Below the pieces are notes generated by a model. It did not search any database. It saw only the letters and a list, made by a program, of their open reading frames with translations, and was not told the origin of the DNA. Below, piece by piece: positions 8,948-17,258 of a stretch of 40,565 nt of DNA (positions within the stretch are counted from its first letter, which is position 1; each line of letters opens with the position of its first letter). Made by a program: the position numbers and the translations under genes. The DNA comes from Desulfobacterales bacterium. Lineage in GTDB: Bacteria > Desulfobacterota > Desulfobacteria > Desulfobacterales > SURF-7. The stretch is from the NCBI GenBank assembly GCA_028277765.1, contig JANQFQ010000062.1, forward strand, positions 1 to 40,565, written 5' to 3'.

Positions 8948-9442
8948 ATGAAACGCGTCCATATAGTAGGCCGTCAAAACAACGGCAAGACAATGCTTAT
9001 TGTTGAACTTGTAAAAGAGTTGAAAAGCCGAGGGATTAAAACCGGCACGTTAAAACACAGCCGGCATGAACACGAACTTGACAAACCAGGTAAGGATTCC
9101 TATTTTCACAGGAAAGCCGGTGGCAACCCCACCGCAGTGATAACAAAAAACCTTATGGCAGTATATCTGCCTTGTTCTGATGATGAATCCCCTCTTAATC
9201 AGCTGGAACCGATCTTTTCCGGCAACGATCTGGTAATAATCGAAGGATATATTAACGGACCTGGTCCGAAAATAGAAGTCTGGAGAAAAGAAATCGGGAC
9301 TTTGCCCCGCATCCTTGAAAGAGATGATGTTGAGGCGATTATAACTGATGACGCAATTGAAACAGACCGGCCTGTTCTTTCACGAAAGGATATAAAAAAA
9401 ATAGCAGACTATGTATGCGAACTTGCCAGAGAAGTGTCCTGA
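8948..9442 (+). CDS. mobB: Molybdopterin-guanine dinucleotide biosynthesis adaptor protein MobB
   Basis: 164 residues. ATG 8948 lies just after the lipoprotein gene, with GGAAG of that gene's last codons as ribosome binding site. It is a P-loop GTPase-like protein: Walker A GRQNNGKT (residues 7-14), then LKHSRHEHELDKPGKDSYFHRKAG, the classic MobB segment. A Walker B-like strand LVIIEGYI and a late acidic switch follow. MobB assists MobA in attaching GMP to molybdopterin for enzymes of the DMSO reductase type, such as formate dehydrogenases, which are often selenoproteins. mobA is not in the window. Confidence 0.88.
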   Translation: MKRVHIVGRQNNGKTMLIVELVKELKSRGIKTGTLKHSRHEHELDKPGKDSYFHRKAGGNPTAVITKNLMAVYLPCSDDESPLNQLEPIFSGNDLVIIEGYINGPGPKIEVWRKEIGTLPRILERDDVEAIITDDAIETDRPVLSRKDIKKIADYVCELAREVS

Positions 9443-9536
9443 ACAGTACTTGATTTTACAGACCGTGTCAGATTTTATTAAAACAAAGGAGACACGATAA
9501 GTTCTTACACTTTATATAAAATCAAGTACTGGTCAG
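9439..9536. repeat. Inverted pair of the CCAGTACTTGAT repeat (copies B and C)
   Basis: Left arm 9439-9478 begins CTGAACAGTACTTGATTTTA. The reverse complement of right arm 9495-9536 begins CTGACCAGTACTTGATTTTA. The arms match over their outer 20 bases with one difference and more loosely inward, and a spacer of about 16 bases separates them. The left arm overlaps the mobB stop codon. In RNA it could form a long hairpin between mobB (plus) and the convergent amidase gene, so it may act as a bidirectional terminator as well as being a mobile repeat. Confidence 0.65.
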
Positions 9537-9553
9537 AACATACAAGGTTGTTC

Positions 9554-11050
9554 TCACTTTCTTACCTTCTTAACCTTCCGTTTCACGCTCTTTAACTTGT
9601 TGTTTTGCTTTTCCTCCTGTTCTTTCTGCCATTCATAATATTTTAAAAATTTCTTGTTAAGCTGTGCACGATATTTTTTAAATGACAGTTTTGTTTTTTT
9701 TGCGTTATGTGCCAGCAGGTTATCTGAAAGGTGAATCCCCGGCCACGGCTTTCCATCGAAGATAGCCAGGAAATAATCATCATAGGTAAATCCGAAATCA
9801 GTTATAGCGGGCAATGGTTCTCTGTACTTATTACTCAACTTAAACCGGTTGAACGGAAAACCGTGCGATAAGTCAAGGTGATAGCCGATTAGCATTTTTT
9901 TCGGATTAACCGACGTCAGGCCATGAGTAACACAGTTGCGTTGGGGTATCTGGTATTGTACACGTAGCCAGTCTGTAAGCTCCATTCCTGAAAGCAGTTG
10001 CATTTCATTGATCGACGGGCTTCTTACCTTTAGAATATTTGTCGACTTGACTTCAAGCTTTCTGGTAGTCTCAGGATCTTCCACCTTATCAAATCCTTTC
10101 CCTTCAAAACAGATCCCGATAAACGCATGGCTTATGTTTAAATAATATGACTTGTTGTCCATCCAAACCCCATTGCCTGCGTGATCAGCGGCATGACCAT
10201 CCTTAACAATACGGTATACACGTCCAAACCGGTCAATAAAATAATTATAACATTTTGTCCGTTTACAATATTTTATCAGGGCCATGCTTGTTCTTTTCAA
10301 CGATGAATCCATTTCAGGCCTTAATGGAAACAGATCGCTTTCAGATGCATGGTAAAGAATACCAGCAATTTTGTCCGTTTTCTTTTCCTTGCCAGGCAAA
10401 GAGGCCGACTTTTTTGAAAATTTATAATAACGCCTCGGTTCGCTTTCAACCGTGTGTGTCGTGATAACATGAAGACCATTACTGTATATTTCAAATTCTT
10501 TGGTTTTTTCAACCAGCCATATGGCGTCGTCAAGATACTCTTTGATAAGCTTTACCTTATTTTTATCACCATACGCCTCTTCCCTGAATTCATCTTCTTC
10601 CCCTAATCCGATGTAAGGTTGATCCTCCGAAGATGGTCTCTTGTTTGTCCGGCTAGATATTGATTTTACAGGAAATGTTGAACTAATGGTTTCAATTATC
10701 TGCGGCATGGCCAGGAAAATAATGTAGGCAAAGGTTATGAGAATTGTAGACAAAACAAGATTCCGGTATTTGTAAAGCCGCCACAAAAACATTCCCATCG
10801 GAGCCGTGGCTTTGTTTTTAAACGATGCGCCGGCGTCCTCAATACTTCCGGGACAATTATTCTCGGCATTGTCTAGAATCATTTTTCTAAAGGCGGATTC
10901 AGCCAGCATCGGCCAGAGTCTGTATACGGAAGGTATAGAATGATAAATTTTTATGGACTTGTTTATTACCGCCAGCTTTTGAACCGGATTATGAATAAGG
11001 ACTGCCAGTTCTTCAATGATATTACGGTAATTATTCGGCGGAAGTTCCAT
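9554..11050 (-). CDS. Membrane-anchored N-acetylmuramoyl-L-alanine amidase (Amidase_2/PGRP-like)
   Basis: 498 residues from ATG 11050; a TTG two codons earlier is also possible, and no strong ribosome binding site decides. About 98 cytoplasmic residues precede one membrane segment (LVLSTILITFAYIIFLAMP, about residues 99-118), then a linker. From about residue 225 comes a zinc amidase fold: first His in GILYHASES, a substrate-side YRIVKDGHAADHAGNGVW segment, and a C-terminal ligand region (CVTHG...YHLDLSHGFPFN). This fits peptidoglycan amidases cleaving the MurNAc-L-Ala bond in the periplasm. The tail (about residues 460-498) is Lys/Glu-rich coiled coil. The 98-residue cytoplasmic domain is unusual. 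It lies downstream of an actin-like gene on the same strand. Confidence 0.72.
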   Translation of the reverse strand: MELPPNNYRNIIEELAVLIHNPVQKLAVINKSIKIYHSIPSVYRLWPMLAESAFRKMILDNAENNCPGSIEDAGASFKNKATAPMGMFLWRLYKYRNLVLSTILITFAYIIFLAMPQIIETISSTFPVKSISSRTNKRPSSEDQPYIGLGEEDEFREEAYGDKNKVKLIKEYLDDAIWLVEKTKEFEIYSNGLHVITTHTVESEPRRYYKFSKKSASLPGKEKKTDKIAGILYHASESDLFPLRPEMDSSLKRTSMALIKYCKRTKCYNYFIDRFGRVYRIVKDGHAADHAGNGVWMDNKSYYLNISHAFIGICFEGKGFDKVEDPETTRKLEVKSTNILKVRSPSINEMQLLSGMELTDWLRVQYQIPQRNCVTHGLTSVNPKKMLIGYHLDLSHGFPFNRFKLSNKYREPLPAITDFGFTYDDYFLAIFDGKPWPGIHLSDNLLAHNAKKTKLSFKKYRAQLNKKFLKYYEWQKEQEEKQNNKLKSVKRKVKKVRK

Positions 11051-11187
11051 AGACAAGGAAGCGTCTGTCGTGAAGATATTGCCTCGAAATAAAAACAGCT
11101 GAAAATTCCTGCCTGCGAAGGCAGACCGCTTATTCCCTTAAAATGGTTTGTCCTGGATCAAACGGGTCGTCTCTATTACAGTTGCTG

Positions 11188-12273
11188 TTAATCTTCATAC
11201 TGCGCGGCAATCAGTGCCCCTTTTGCCGTTGCATTAAGCGGGTCATCAGCCACCCTGACTTCACTTATTTTTAAAGGGAAATTAGACTCCTGCAGACACG
11301 TTTCAAAACGGCTCTTGAACCCGTTCGGCATAGCAGTACCACCGCTCAGTACGACAGGAATTGGTGTGTCAGCCTTTGGTATTTTGGTCGTTTTAGTAAT
11401 GCTCTCTTTCATGGCCGTTACCAGGCTCAATATGAGATCATCGTAATAAATATGAAGTGCGTCTTCCATTTCATTCCGCGGGCTCTTGCTGAGATTAAGC
11501 TTATTTTCCTTAAAATCCCGCACACGGGTATTAACTTCGCTGGTAACAGATGCTACTGCATCATCGATATAATCACCAGCCTTATTTGTACTGAATGAAA
11601 TATGCGGCACTGAAAGATATGCAAGGCAGACATTGCACATACCGCCTCCGGCACTAATACCGAATCCCGTAAAATTTTCTTTCTCCAGCTCCGCAAATAC
11701 AACAGCCAAGCCTTCATTAATACTTCTGGCCTTATACCCTCTTTTGGTCAGATGACGTTTTAGGATCGCTTCATGGTAGATAATATCAGTTTCAGTATCC
11801 TTTGGAACACCGGGGATAGAGAAACAGAGCGGGACATTAGAACCCTTTGCAGGTGGAACAAGCTCGTTAATGATACCTTTAATAATTTCAATGGCGTTCG
11901 GTTCATTGGGATTCATCAAGCCGTTACGCATGGTCCGCCGTGTTTCAGAGTTAAGCATATTCGCGAACACTTCAGCGCCGTCGCCGAAAACAACCAGTGA
12001 ATTACCTGTTTTATAGTGGTTGATTTTATTCTGCTTCAGGATATCGCGCGTAAACTTTGAATAATCAACTTCAATAAACGCGTTTTGCTGAGCGTTAAAA
12101 TCATCAAGAGCACCATTTTTCCTTGAGAAGACTATTTTGGAAGTGCCGACATCAACACCGATGGCATTGCTCTCTTCAGCCTTAGGAGCATCCGGGCCAT
12201 TCATAATCTGTTTGGCAGCTTCTTCAATGTGTGACTTATCCTTTTTTTCCTTTTTTTGATCTTTACCTGTCAT
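11188..12273 (-). CDS. Bacterial actin-like ATPase (MreB/ParM/MamK superfamily)
   Basis: 361 residues, ATG 12273, ribosome binding site GGAGA. After a charged, probably disordered 35-residue leader come the actin/Hsp70-fold nucleotide motifs: phosphate 1 IGVDVGTSKIVF (about 38-49), phosphate 2 GFGISAGGGMCNV, and an adenosine motif PVVLSGGTAMPNGF (about 308-321), then a family-typical end (ATAKGALIAA). It lacks the length and membrane-binding N-terminal helix of housekeeping MreB. It could be a filament-forming cytoskeletal protein or a PilM/FtsA-like scaffold. The next gene downstream encodes a membrane-anchored cell-wall amidase with a cytoplasmic head, suggesting a filament that positions wall hydrolysis; this is inference. 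Confidence 0.7.
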   Translation of the reverse strand: MTGKDQKKEKKDKSHIEEAAKQIMNGPDAPKAEESNAIGVDVGTSKIVFSRKNGALDDFNAQQNAFIEVDYSKFTRDILKQNKINHYKTGNSLVVFGDGAEVFANMLNSETRRTMRNGLMNPNEPNAIEIIKGIINELVPPAKGSNVPLCFSIPGVPKDTETDIIYHEAILKRHLTKRGYKARSINEGLAVVFAELEKENFTGFGISAGGGMCNVCLAYLSVPHISFSTNKAGDYIDDAVASVTSEVNTRVRDFKENKLNLSKSPRNEMEDALHIYYDDLILSLVTAMKESITKTTKIPKADTPIPVVLSGGTAMPNGFKSRFETCLQESNFPLKISEVRVADDPLNATAKGALIAAQYED

Positions 12274-12342
12274 TTGCCTGTCTCCTTCCAGAATGTCACA
12301 AAGAATAAACTTATACGTTATAATAGATAAGATAGTTAAGTA

Positions 12343-12371
12343 AATTTAGCGATATCTATATAAAATGTCAA
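12343..12371 (-). promoter_or_regulatory. Probable promoter of the actin-like gene
   Basis: On the minus strand TTGACA (12371-12366) is separated by 17 bases from TAAATT (12348-12343), about 70 bases upstream of ATG 12273. The -35 box is perfect and the -10 box is moderate. Confidence 0.45.
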
Positions 12372-12540
12372 TGTATAATATCTGTTTAATGAAAATGTTC
12401 TGTATAAAATGATCCATTTGATGCCAGCATAATGAACTACAAAAAAACAGTTTCAGCGGTTTCCCTTGACAACCTTTAGGTTTAATAATTATTTATTACA
12501 TAGCCTGCTAAACCTGTTTTACAGAAAAAAAAGAAAAAAC

Positions 12541-13236
12541 ATGAATTTTCCGTTATATTTACAGATCATTCTTATCGTTGTCATCACAGCGACAATTTCA
12601 CTTTTTGCTCTCCGGCCCGCTGTCATCTGGATATACCGTGAGTTCAATTCCAGGGCCAGTAGCTTTTCCGGCATATATTTCTCTTTTACCAGACTCCTGG
12701 AGGAAATATGGTTGCTCGAATTGATACAGTGCAGGCACACTGATAACCGGCTGTCAGGTAAAAGCAGGCTTGTCTGCGCGTGCTACATTAAAGGAAATCG
12801 TCTGATCAGAATCAAAAAAAGCACTGGCGGATATTCGTTTGATGGACCGGCAGATGACACTGTTTTTATGTTTGCACATCAAACAGGAGATGGCGGTTTC
12901 TTAAGCCCCGGAACCGTGTCACTGAAAATCGATAAACCAGAACTCCCTTTTATTGGAACATGGATAGGCGTTACCAACAATCACCTGCAGACCGCCCGAT
13001 GTTTCTGGATAAAAACCGAAAACGCCCTATGGAAAAACAAGGATGATATGGCTCTGCTCAAGGAGGCGAATAGACACGTTGACATAATTATCAGTAGTAT
13101 GAGTGAAAATGAAAATATATGTCCTGCTGGCATTCTTGGACCGTTAACCAGTACGGAAGGGCCTTATATACTGCTGAACCTGGAACTCAGGAAAGATTTT
13201 GTAAAAAAGAACATAAGGGAACACTATTTCAGGTAA
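12541..13236 (+). CDS. Hypothetical single-pass membrane protein
   Basis: 231 residues from ATG 12541. An in-frame TTG at 12466 would add 25 residues (basic KKRKN just before the Met), and neither start has a strong ribosome binding site. One membrane segment, LQIILIVVITATISLFAL (about residues 7-24), is followed by a soluble domain of about 200 residues. Its features are several cysteines (about 5, including VCAC), Gly-rich turns (HQTGDGGFLSPGTVSL), and a hydrophobic strand near the end (GPYILLNLEL). I do not recognise the family. It is divergent from the actin-like gene (267-base gap) and convergent with rnfB (18 bases). Confidence 0.55.
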   Translation: MNFPLYLQIILIVVITATISLFALRPAVIWIYREFNSRASSFSGIYFSFTRLLEEIWLLELIQCRHTDNRLSGKSRLVCACYIKGNRLIRIKKSTGGYSFDGPADDTVFMFAHQTGDGGFLSPGTVSLKIDKPELPFIGTWIGVTNNHLQTARCFWIKTENALWKNKDDMALLKEANRHVDIIISSMSENENICPAGILGPLTSTEGPYILLNLELRKDFVKKNIREHYFR

Positions 13237-13254
13237 GACAATTATCATCTTTTT

Positions 13255-14100
13255 TCAATCATTATTGTTTTGATCATCTTCTTCTTTGCCGACAAATTCA
13301 ATTCGGTTCCTTTTGCACTTCTCCTTAGCCTTAAGAATATCTTCAACGTTATCAGGATCATAGTCGTCATATATGAGGCAGGAAAGGTTGTTATCAACAG
13401 AAAAAAGATCGCACTGTTTCGCGCACAGTTTGCAGCCAAGGCATCCGGCTTTACAAACACTTCTGACAGCCTTGCCGTCATCTTTATTGGAACAGAGGAC
13501 CGCGAGAATCTTGTCAACCTTAAATGGTTCTATGGAGATAATATTTCTGGGACAGGCCCTGGCACAGGCGCCGCAGCCCACACATTTATAATAATCAACA
13601 TCTGAAAGACCGTCTCTTATATGAATCGCGTCATAAGGGCAGGCTGCAACACAGTCACCAAAACCCAGGCAGCCGTACACACATCCCTGAACCCCGGCAA
13701 CATTGGTTGCTGCTGCGCAAGTTTTTTCTCCAAGATATTCATTTCTCCCAAGACGGTCCTCTAGATATGCTCCGCAATGAACAATCGGTCGGATCGGTGC
13801 GGTCTCTTCAACTTCAACACCCATGATGTTGCCAATGGCCGCGGCACAGCTTGCACCTCCGGGCGCGCACAGGTCAACCGGGGCACCGTCATTTACAACA
13901 GCTTCAGCGTATTCACCACACCCCACCATACCGCATCCACCGCAGTTCGCCCCAGGGAGGGCATCAAGCACCGCCTCTATCCTCGGGTCAACTTCCACAT
14001 GGAACGCTACATTTGCCCACCCAAGAATATATGTCAAAACAAGCGCCATCACCAGGAGGGTGCCAGCGGCAAGCGCTATTGTAACCAGCGTTAAGGACAT
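13255..14100 (-). CDS. rnfB: Rnf complex subunit RnfB (multi-cluster ferredoxin subunit)
   Basis: 281 residues. An N-terminal membrane helix (about residues 5-26, LVTIALAAGTLLVMALVLTY) is followed by the 4Fe-4S domain GANCGGCGMVGCGEYAEAV...DLC (about 50-80). Ferredoxin-type clusters come next: GCLGFGDCVAACPYDAI, CVGCGACARACPRNIISIEP and GCLGCKLCAKQC. RnfB is the entry point for electrons from reduced ferredoxin into the Rnf complex. It has an acidic Asp/Asn-rich tail (EEDDQNNND). It is the last gene of rnfCDGEAB; the convergent gene ends 18 bases away and I see no clear terminator between them. Confidence 0.95.
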   Translation of the reverse strand: MSLTLVTIALAAGTLLVMALVLTYILGWANVAFHVEVDPRIEAVLDALPGANCGGCGMVGCGEYAEAVVNDGAPVDLCAPGGASCAAAIGNIMGVEVEETAPIRPIVHCGAYLEDRLGRNEYLGEKTCAAATNVAGVQGCVYGCLGFGDCVAACPYDAIHIRDGLSDVDYYKCVGCGACARACPRNIISIEPFKVDKILAVLCSNKDDGKAVRSVCKAGCLGCKLCAKQCDLFSVDNNLSCLIYDDYDPDNVEDILKAKEKCKRNRIEFVGKEEDDQNNND

Positions 14101-14162
14101 TTAGAAAACCTCACATGCATACTAAAGTAGCAACTCAATTTATACATATAAATACAAAATCA

Positions 14163-14948
14163 TTAAAAACCACCAGCAGTCCGGTTCTTTCCCTGTTCAG
14201 CAAGTTTTATGCTATCATCCGAATTTGTCTGCTGAACAATTTGCTGCTCATCGGGTGGATTTAAGGCGTTTTTTAATCCAGTATCCACTCCGGTAAATCC
14301 CATAAACGCCATAGCAAGGATACCAGCGGTAATCAGCGTAATAGCCGCTCCCTGGAGCGGCTTTGGTATATCACAAAGATCAAGTTCTTCCCTTATTCCC
14401 GCCATAATGACAATAGCGATGGTAAATCCGACACCGCCAAAAATGGCCAGAATAAGCGCCCTACCAAGGTCCCACGCCTCTTCAGGATTATCCACTGCCA
14501 CGTTGCTCATAATCGTCAGACATGCAAAAAGGATCGCGCAGTTCGTCGTAATCAGGGGGAGAAAAACCCCAAATGACTTATACAGCGGTGGAAAAAACTT
14601 ACGCACGTACATTTCAACAAACTGTACGGATGAAGATATCGCAAAAATATAGACAATATAGCTCAAAATAGTCAAATCAATACCAGACGCTTGTTCAGCA
14701 GGCAGCACCAGGCCTGCCAGAAAAGAAGTGACAGGCGCACCGGGAATAAGGACAAAAGTCGTTATGGTCCAGCTGATAAGCGCCGCAATGGTAATAACAA
14801 ACGTAACAGCACACCCCATGCCAAAGGCCATGTCAACATTGCGTGACACACCGATAAAGGGACAGATGCCGACAAAATAATACAGAACAAAGTTGTTTAT
14901 CAATGCCGCGCTGATCGCAATGAGAAATATATCAATAATATAGTTCAT
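14163..14948 (-). CDS. rnfA: Rnf complex subunit RnfA
   Basis: 261 residues, six predicted membrane helices. It shows the paired half-motifs that hold the intramembrane iron-sulfur cluster at the RnfA/RnfE interface: [12 protein letters not shown] (about 25-36) and [12 protein letters not shown]. RnfA of other bacteria is about 190 residues. Here there is an extended loop around residues 70-90 ([19 protein letters not shown]) and a hydrophilic C-terminal tail of about 45 residues after AFMGFTG ([17 protein letters not shown]...). The tail may contact RnfB, whose gene starts 62 bases downstream. The function of the tail is unknown. Confidence 0.93.
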   Translation of the reverse strand: MNYIIDIFLIAISAALINNFVLYYFVGICPFIGVSRNVDMAFGMGCAVTFVITIAALISWTITTFVLIPGAPVTSFLAGLVLPAEQASGIDLTILSYIVYIFAISSSVQFVEMYVRKFFPPLYKSFGVFLPLITTNCAILFACLTIMSNVAVDNPEEAWDLGRALILAIFGGVGFTIAIVIMAGIREELDLCDIPKPLQGAAITLITAGILAMAFMGFTGVDTGLKNALNPPDEQQIVQQTNSDDSIKLAEQGKNRTAGGF

Positions 14949-14960
14949 ATTTAGCTGTCC

Positions 14961-15584
14961 TTAACCAGTCCCGTCCTTTTTTGACCGGATTGAATCGACC
15001 CAGTTAAACGCGCCAAGCAGCAGCCCGAATGTAAAAAACGCTCCGGGCGGAAGCGCCATAATGACCCAGTCTGGCCAGTTTTCCGTTAGCACACGCACAC
15101 CAAAAAACATGCCTGTTCCGAGGATCTCACGTACGGCCGCGATACTCGCAAGGGCCAAGGCAAAACCCAGAGACTGACCGATCGCGTCAGCGCCGGCAGC
15201 AAACACGTTCTGTTTGGAACCGCACACCTCGCATCTGCAGATGATAATGCAGTTAACAATAATCAGCGGGATGTAAGGCCCGAGCGCCTTACTCATGTTA
15301 TACATGTATGCTGCCAGAAAACGGTCAACAATGGTTACAAAAGTAGCGATGGTCAGGGTAAAAACAACAATTCGTAAATGCGGCTTTAGAATATTCCGTA
15401 TCAGGCTGACAATAACATTGGCGCAGAAAAGAACGAACAATACCGCGCCAGCCATGGTCATGGCTGATTTCATGTCGCCGGTAACCGCCAAAACAGGGCA
15501 CAGCCCCAATAGCTGCCGATACACCGGATTTTCAGGGACTATTCCCTGAACAAATCTTTCAAAAGGTGTGGGTTCTTCTGCCAT
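14961..15584 (-). CDS. rnfE: Rnf complex subunit RnfE, with cysteine-rich variant of the conserved loop
   Basis: 207 residues from ATG 15584 (MAEEPTPFERFVQGIVPENP); an earlier in-frame start overlaps rnfG too far. It is a six-helix integral membrane subunit pairing with RnfA. The first conserved half-motif is LLGLCPVLAVTG. The second, usually NC..lgRaEaFASK in the family, reads NCIIICRCEVCGSK here (DNA 15200-15245 checked), adding Cys next to the expected ligand (C-R-C-x-x-C). The start lies one base past the rnfG stop, so translation is probably coupled. Confidence 0.93.
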   Translation of the reverse strand: MAEEPTPFERFVQGIVPENPVYRQLLGLCPVLAVTGDMKSAMTMAGAVLFVLFCANVIVSLIRNILKPHLRIVVFTLTIATFVTIVDRFLAAYMYNMSKALGPYIPLIIVNCIIICRCEVCGSKQNVFAAGADAIGQSLGFALALASIAAVREILGTGMFFGVRVLTENWPDWVIMALPPGAFFTFGLLLGAFNWVDSIRSKKDGTG

Positions 15585-15585
15585 T

Positions 15586-16200
15586 TTATTTCCCTGTTGA
15601 ATCCTGTTTGCCGCCCAACGGCCCCTTAAGATCATTGGTAGCGGTGTTAATTATATTACAGACACTTCTTGATGAAATCGTCGCTCCTGTAATGCCGTCA
15701 ATTTCATGTGGTTCTTTTGCGCCGGTTTTTACAACCACCAGGGGCTTATCAGTCTTTTTATTAATAAACTGTTTTCGCCATTCCCAGTCTATAATTTTAT
15801 TCCCAAGACCGGGAGTCTCTGTCTGTTCAAGAATAAAAAGGCCTGTAATCGTGTCTGTCTGTGGATTCAGCCCTATCAGAAGTTCAATCTTACCGGCGTA
15901 TCCCTGATCGGCGTTTTTTACCACCCAACCGGCTGTCTGTCCGTCTTTTCCTGCTTTGAAAACTGTATAGGATATTTTTTTGTTCCCTTTATCAATGCTT
16001 ATCGTCTCTGGTTTGATGTCGAGTTTTGTTGCTGCATTTTCCGCTCCTAGCACAAGTTCTGGCACTTTCTGTCTTGTTTCATTAATTTTGTTTTCCGCTA
16101 TTATGGGGGCAAGTTTCATCTGCATCCCGGCAAGAGCGCCGCCATAACAGATAGCCAGGATTAAAACCAGCCATGCTTGTACAGTATAGTTTTGTTTCAT
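15586..16200 (-). CDS. rnfG: Rnf complex subunit RnfG (covalent FMN)
   Basis: 204 residues. One N-terminal membrane helix (about residues 9-29) anchors a periplasmic FMN-binding domain. The flavinylation motif DGITGATISSRSV (about residues 167-179) should carry FMN phosphoester-linked to the second Thr. ETPGLGNKI is the conserved family segment before it. An ApbE flavin transferase is required for loading; its gene is not in the window. It sits between rnfD and rnfE, with 19- and 1-base gaps. Confidence 0.94.
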   Translation of the reverse strand: MKQNYTVQAWLVLILAICYGGALAGMQMKLAPIIAENKINETRQKVPELVLGAENAATKLDIKPETISIDKGNKKISYTVFKAGKDGQTAGWVVKNADQGYAGKIELLIGLNPQTDTITGLFILEQTETPGLGNKIIDWEWRKQFINKKTDKPLVVVKTGAKEPHEIDGITGATISSRSVCNIINTATNDLKGPLGGKQDSTGK

Positions 16201-16219
16201 TTTTATACCTTATATATAA

Positions 16220-17233
16220 TTATGCTTCAGCTTCTTCCTTAACGGCCCCGAATGGTTTTGGAATCGTCCAGTGGTTTATCAAAGGAGTCAGGGCGTTCAT
16301 AAAAAGAACCGCGAACATGACTCCTTCGGGATATCCGCTAAAAATCCTGAGCAGCATGATTATCGCTCCTGTGCCGAGACCGAATATAAATTTCCCTATT
16401 GGCGCAAGAGGACTGGTAACAGGATCGGTTGCAATATAAAACGCTCCAAAAAGAAGCGCCCCGCCAAAAATGTGGTGTATTACGGTCCATTTTGAATCCG
16501 GAGTTACTAAGTCTGAAATACCTCCAAGGACGGCAACAGCTACCAGTACACCCGCAGGGATCTCCCATGATGCAGTCCTGCGCAGGCAAAGAAAAAGCCC
16601 CCCGACAAGACAGGCGATCGCGCTGATTTCGCCCAGGGAACCGTTTGTCGTGCCCACAAAAAGAGCCATAAGGGGAGTTGTTGTTCCAGCCTGTTTAAAT
16701 AAATCAAGCGGGGTCGCCTGAGTTATAGCGTCAACGGTGCTTTGGGCGTCCAGGTATCCGGAAGCCGCCATACTCCCCGCAAAAGCGATCATTACAAAGG
16801 CGCGGCCCACCATGGCAGGGTTAAAAATATTCATCCCAAGTCCGCCGTAGATGACTTTCCCGATTCCGATCGCCACAAAAGACGCGATAAATCCAATATA
16901 CCAGGGTGCAGGTCCTGGAAGAGACAGCCCCAATATAATACCGGTAATAGCTGCCGAACAGTCTGTTAAAGTAAATGCTTTGCCCCGCATTTTTATAAAG
17001 ATAGCTTCCGCTGCCAGACATGATACGAGGCATATCAGGAGCTGTTTTACGGCATACCACTGAAATATATAAACAGCCATGCCGACCACCGGCACCAGTG
17101 CGATCAGCACATCGATCATCATCCGCCGCGTGGTAAAGGATGTATTGGACAGATGCGGGGATACAGCTGCTTGCAATGCAGGTGCCTTGACTGTTTCTTT
17201 TTCTTTTATGTCAGTATCCTGTTTTTCACTCAT
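16220..17233 (-). CDS. rnfD: Rnf complex subunit RnfD (covalent FMN)
   Basis: 337 residues, many membrane helices. Conserved RnfD/NqrB features are SPHLSNTSFTTRRMMIDVL near the N-terminus, GGLGMNIFNPAMVGRAFVMIAF (about 130-152), and a likely flavinylation site DAITQATPLDLF with FMN on the second Thr. Later come ATDPVTSPLAPIGKFIFG and RIFSGYPEGVMFAVLFMN. RnfD carries electrons through the membrane and is thought to form part of the ion path. It has a soluble N-terminal extension (about 25 residues, Lys/Glu-rich). It starts 25 bases after rnfC. Confidence 0.95.
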   Translation of the reverse strand: MSEKQDTDIKEKETVKAPALQAAVSPHLSNTSFTTRRMMIDVLIALVPVVGMAVYIFQWYAVKQLLICLVSCLAAEAIFIKMRGKAFTLTDCSAAITGIILGLSLPGPAPWYIGFIASFVAIGIGKVIYGGLGMNIFNPAMVGRAFVMIAFAGSMAASGYLDAQSTVDAITQATPLDLFKQAGTTTPLMALFVGTTNGSLGEISAIACLVGGLFLCLRRTASWEIPAGVLVAVAVLGGISDLVTPDSKWTVIHHIFGGALLFGAFYIATDPVTSPLAPIGKFIFGLGTGAIIMLLRIFSGYPEGVMFAVLFMNALTPLINHWTIPKPFGAVKEEAEA

Positions 17234-17258
17234 GTTTTAATAACACTTATACATTCAT

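Noticed and set aside
11110..11123. Hairpin TGCCT-GCGA-AGGCA between the actin-like and amidase genes as a terminator
   Set aside because: The stem is only 5 bp and has no T-run on either strand.
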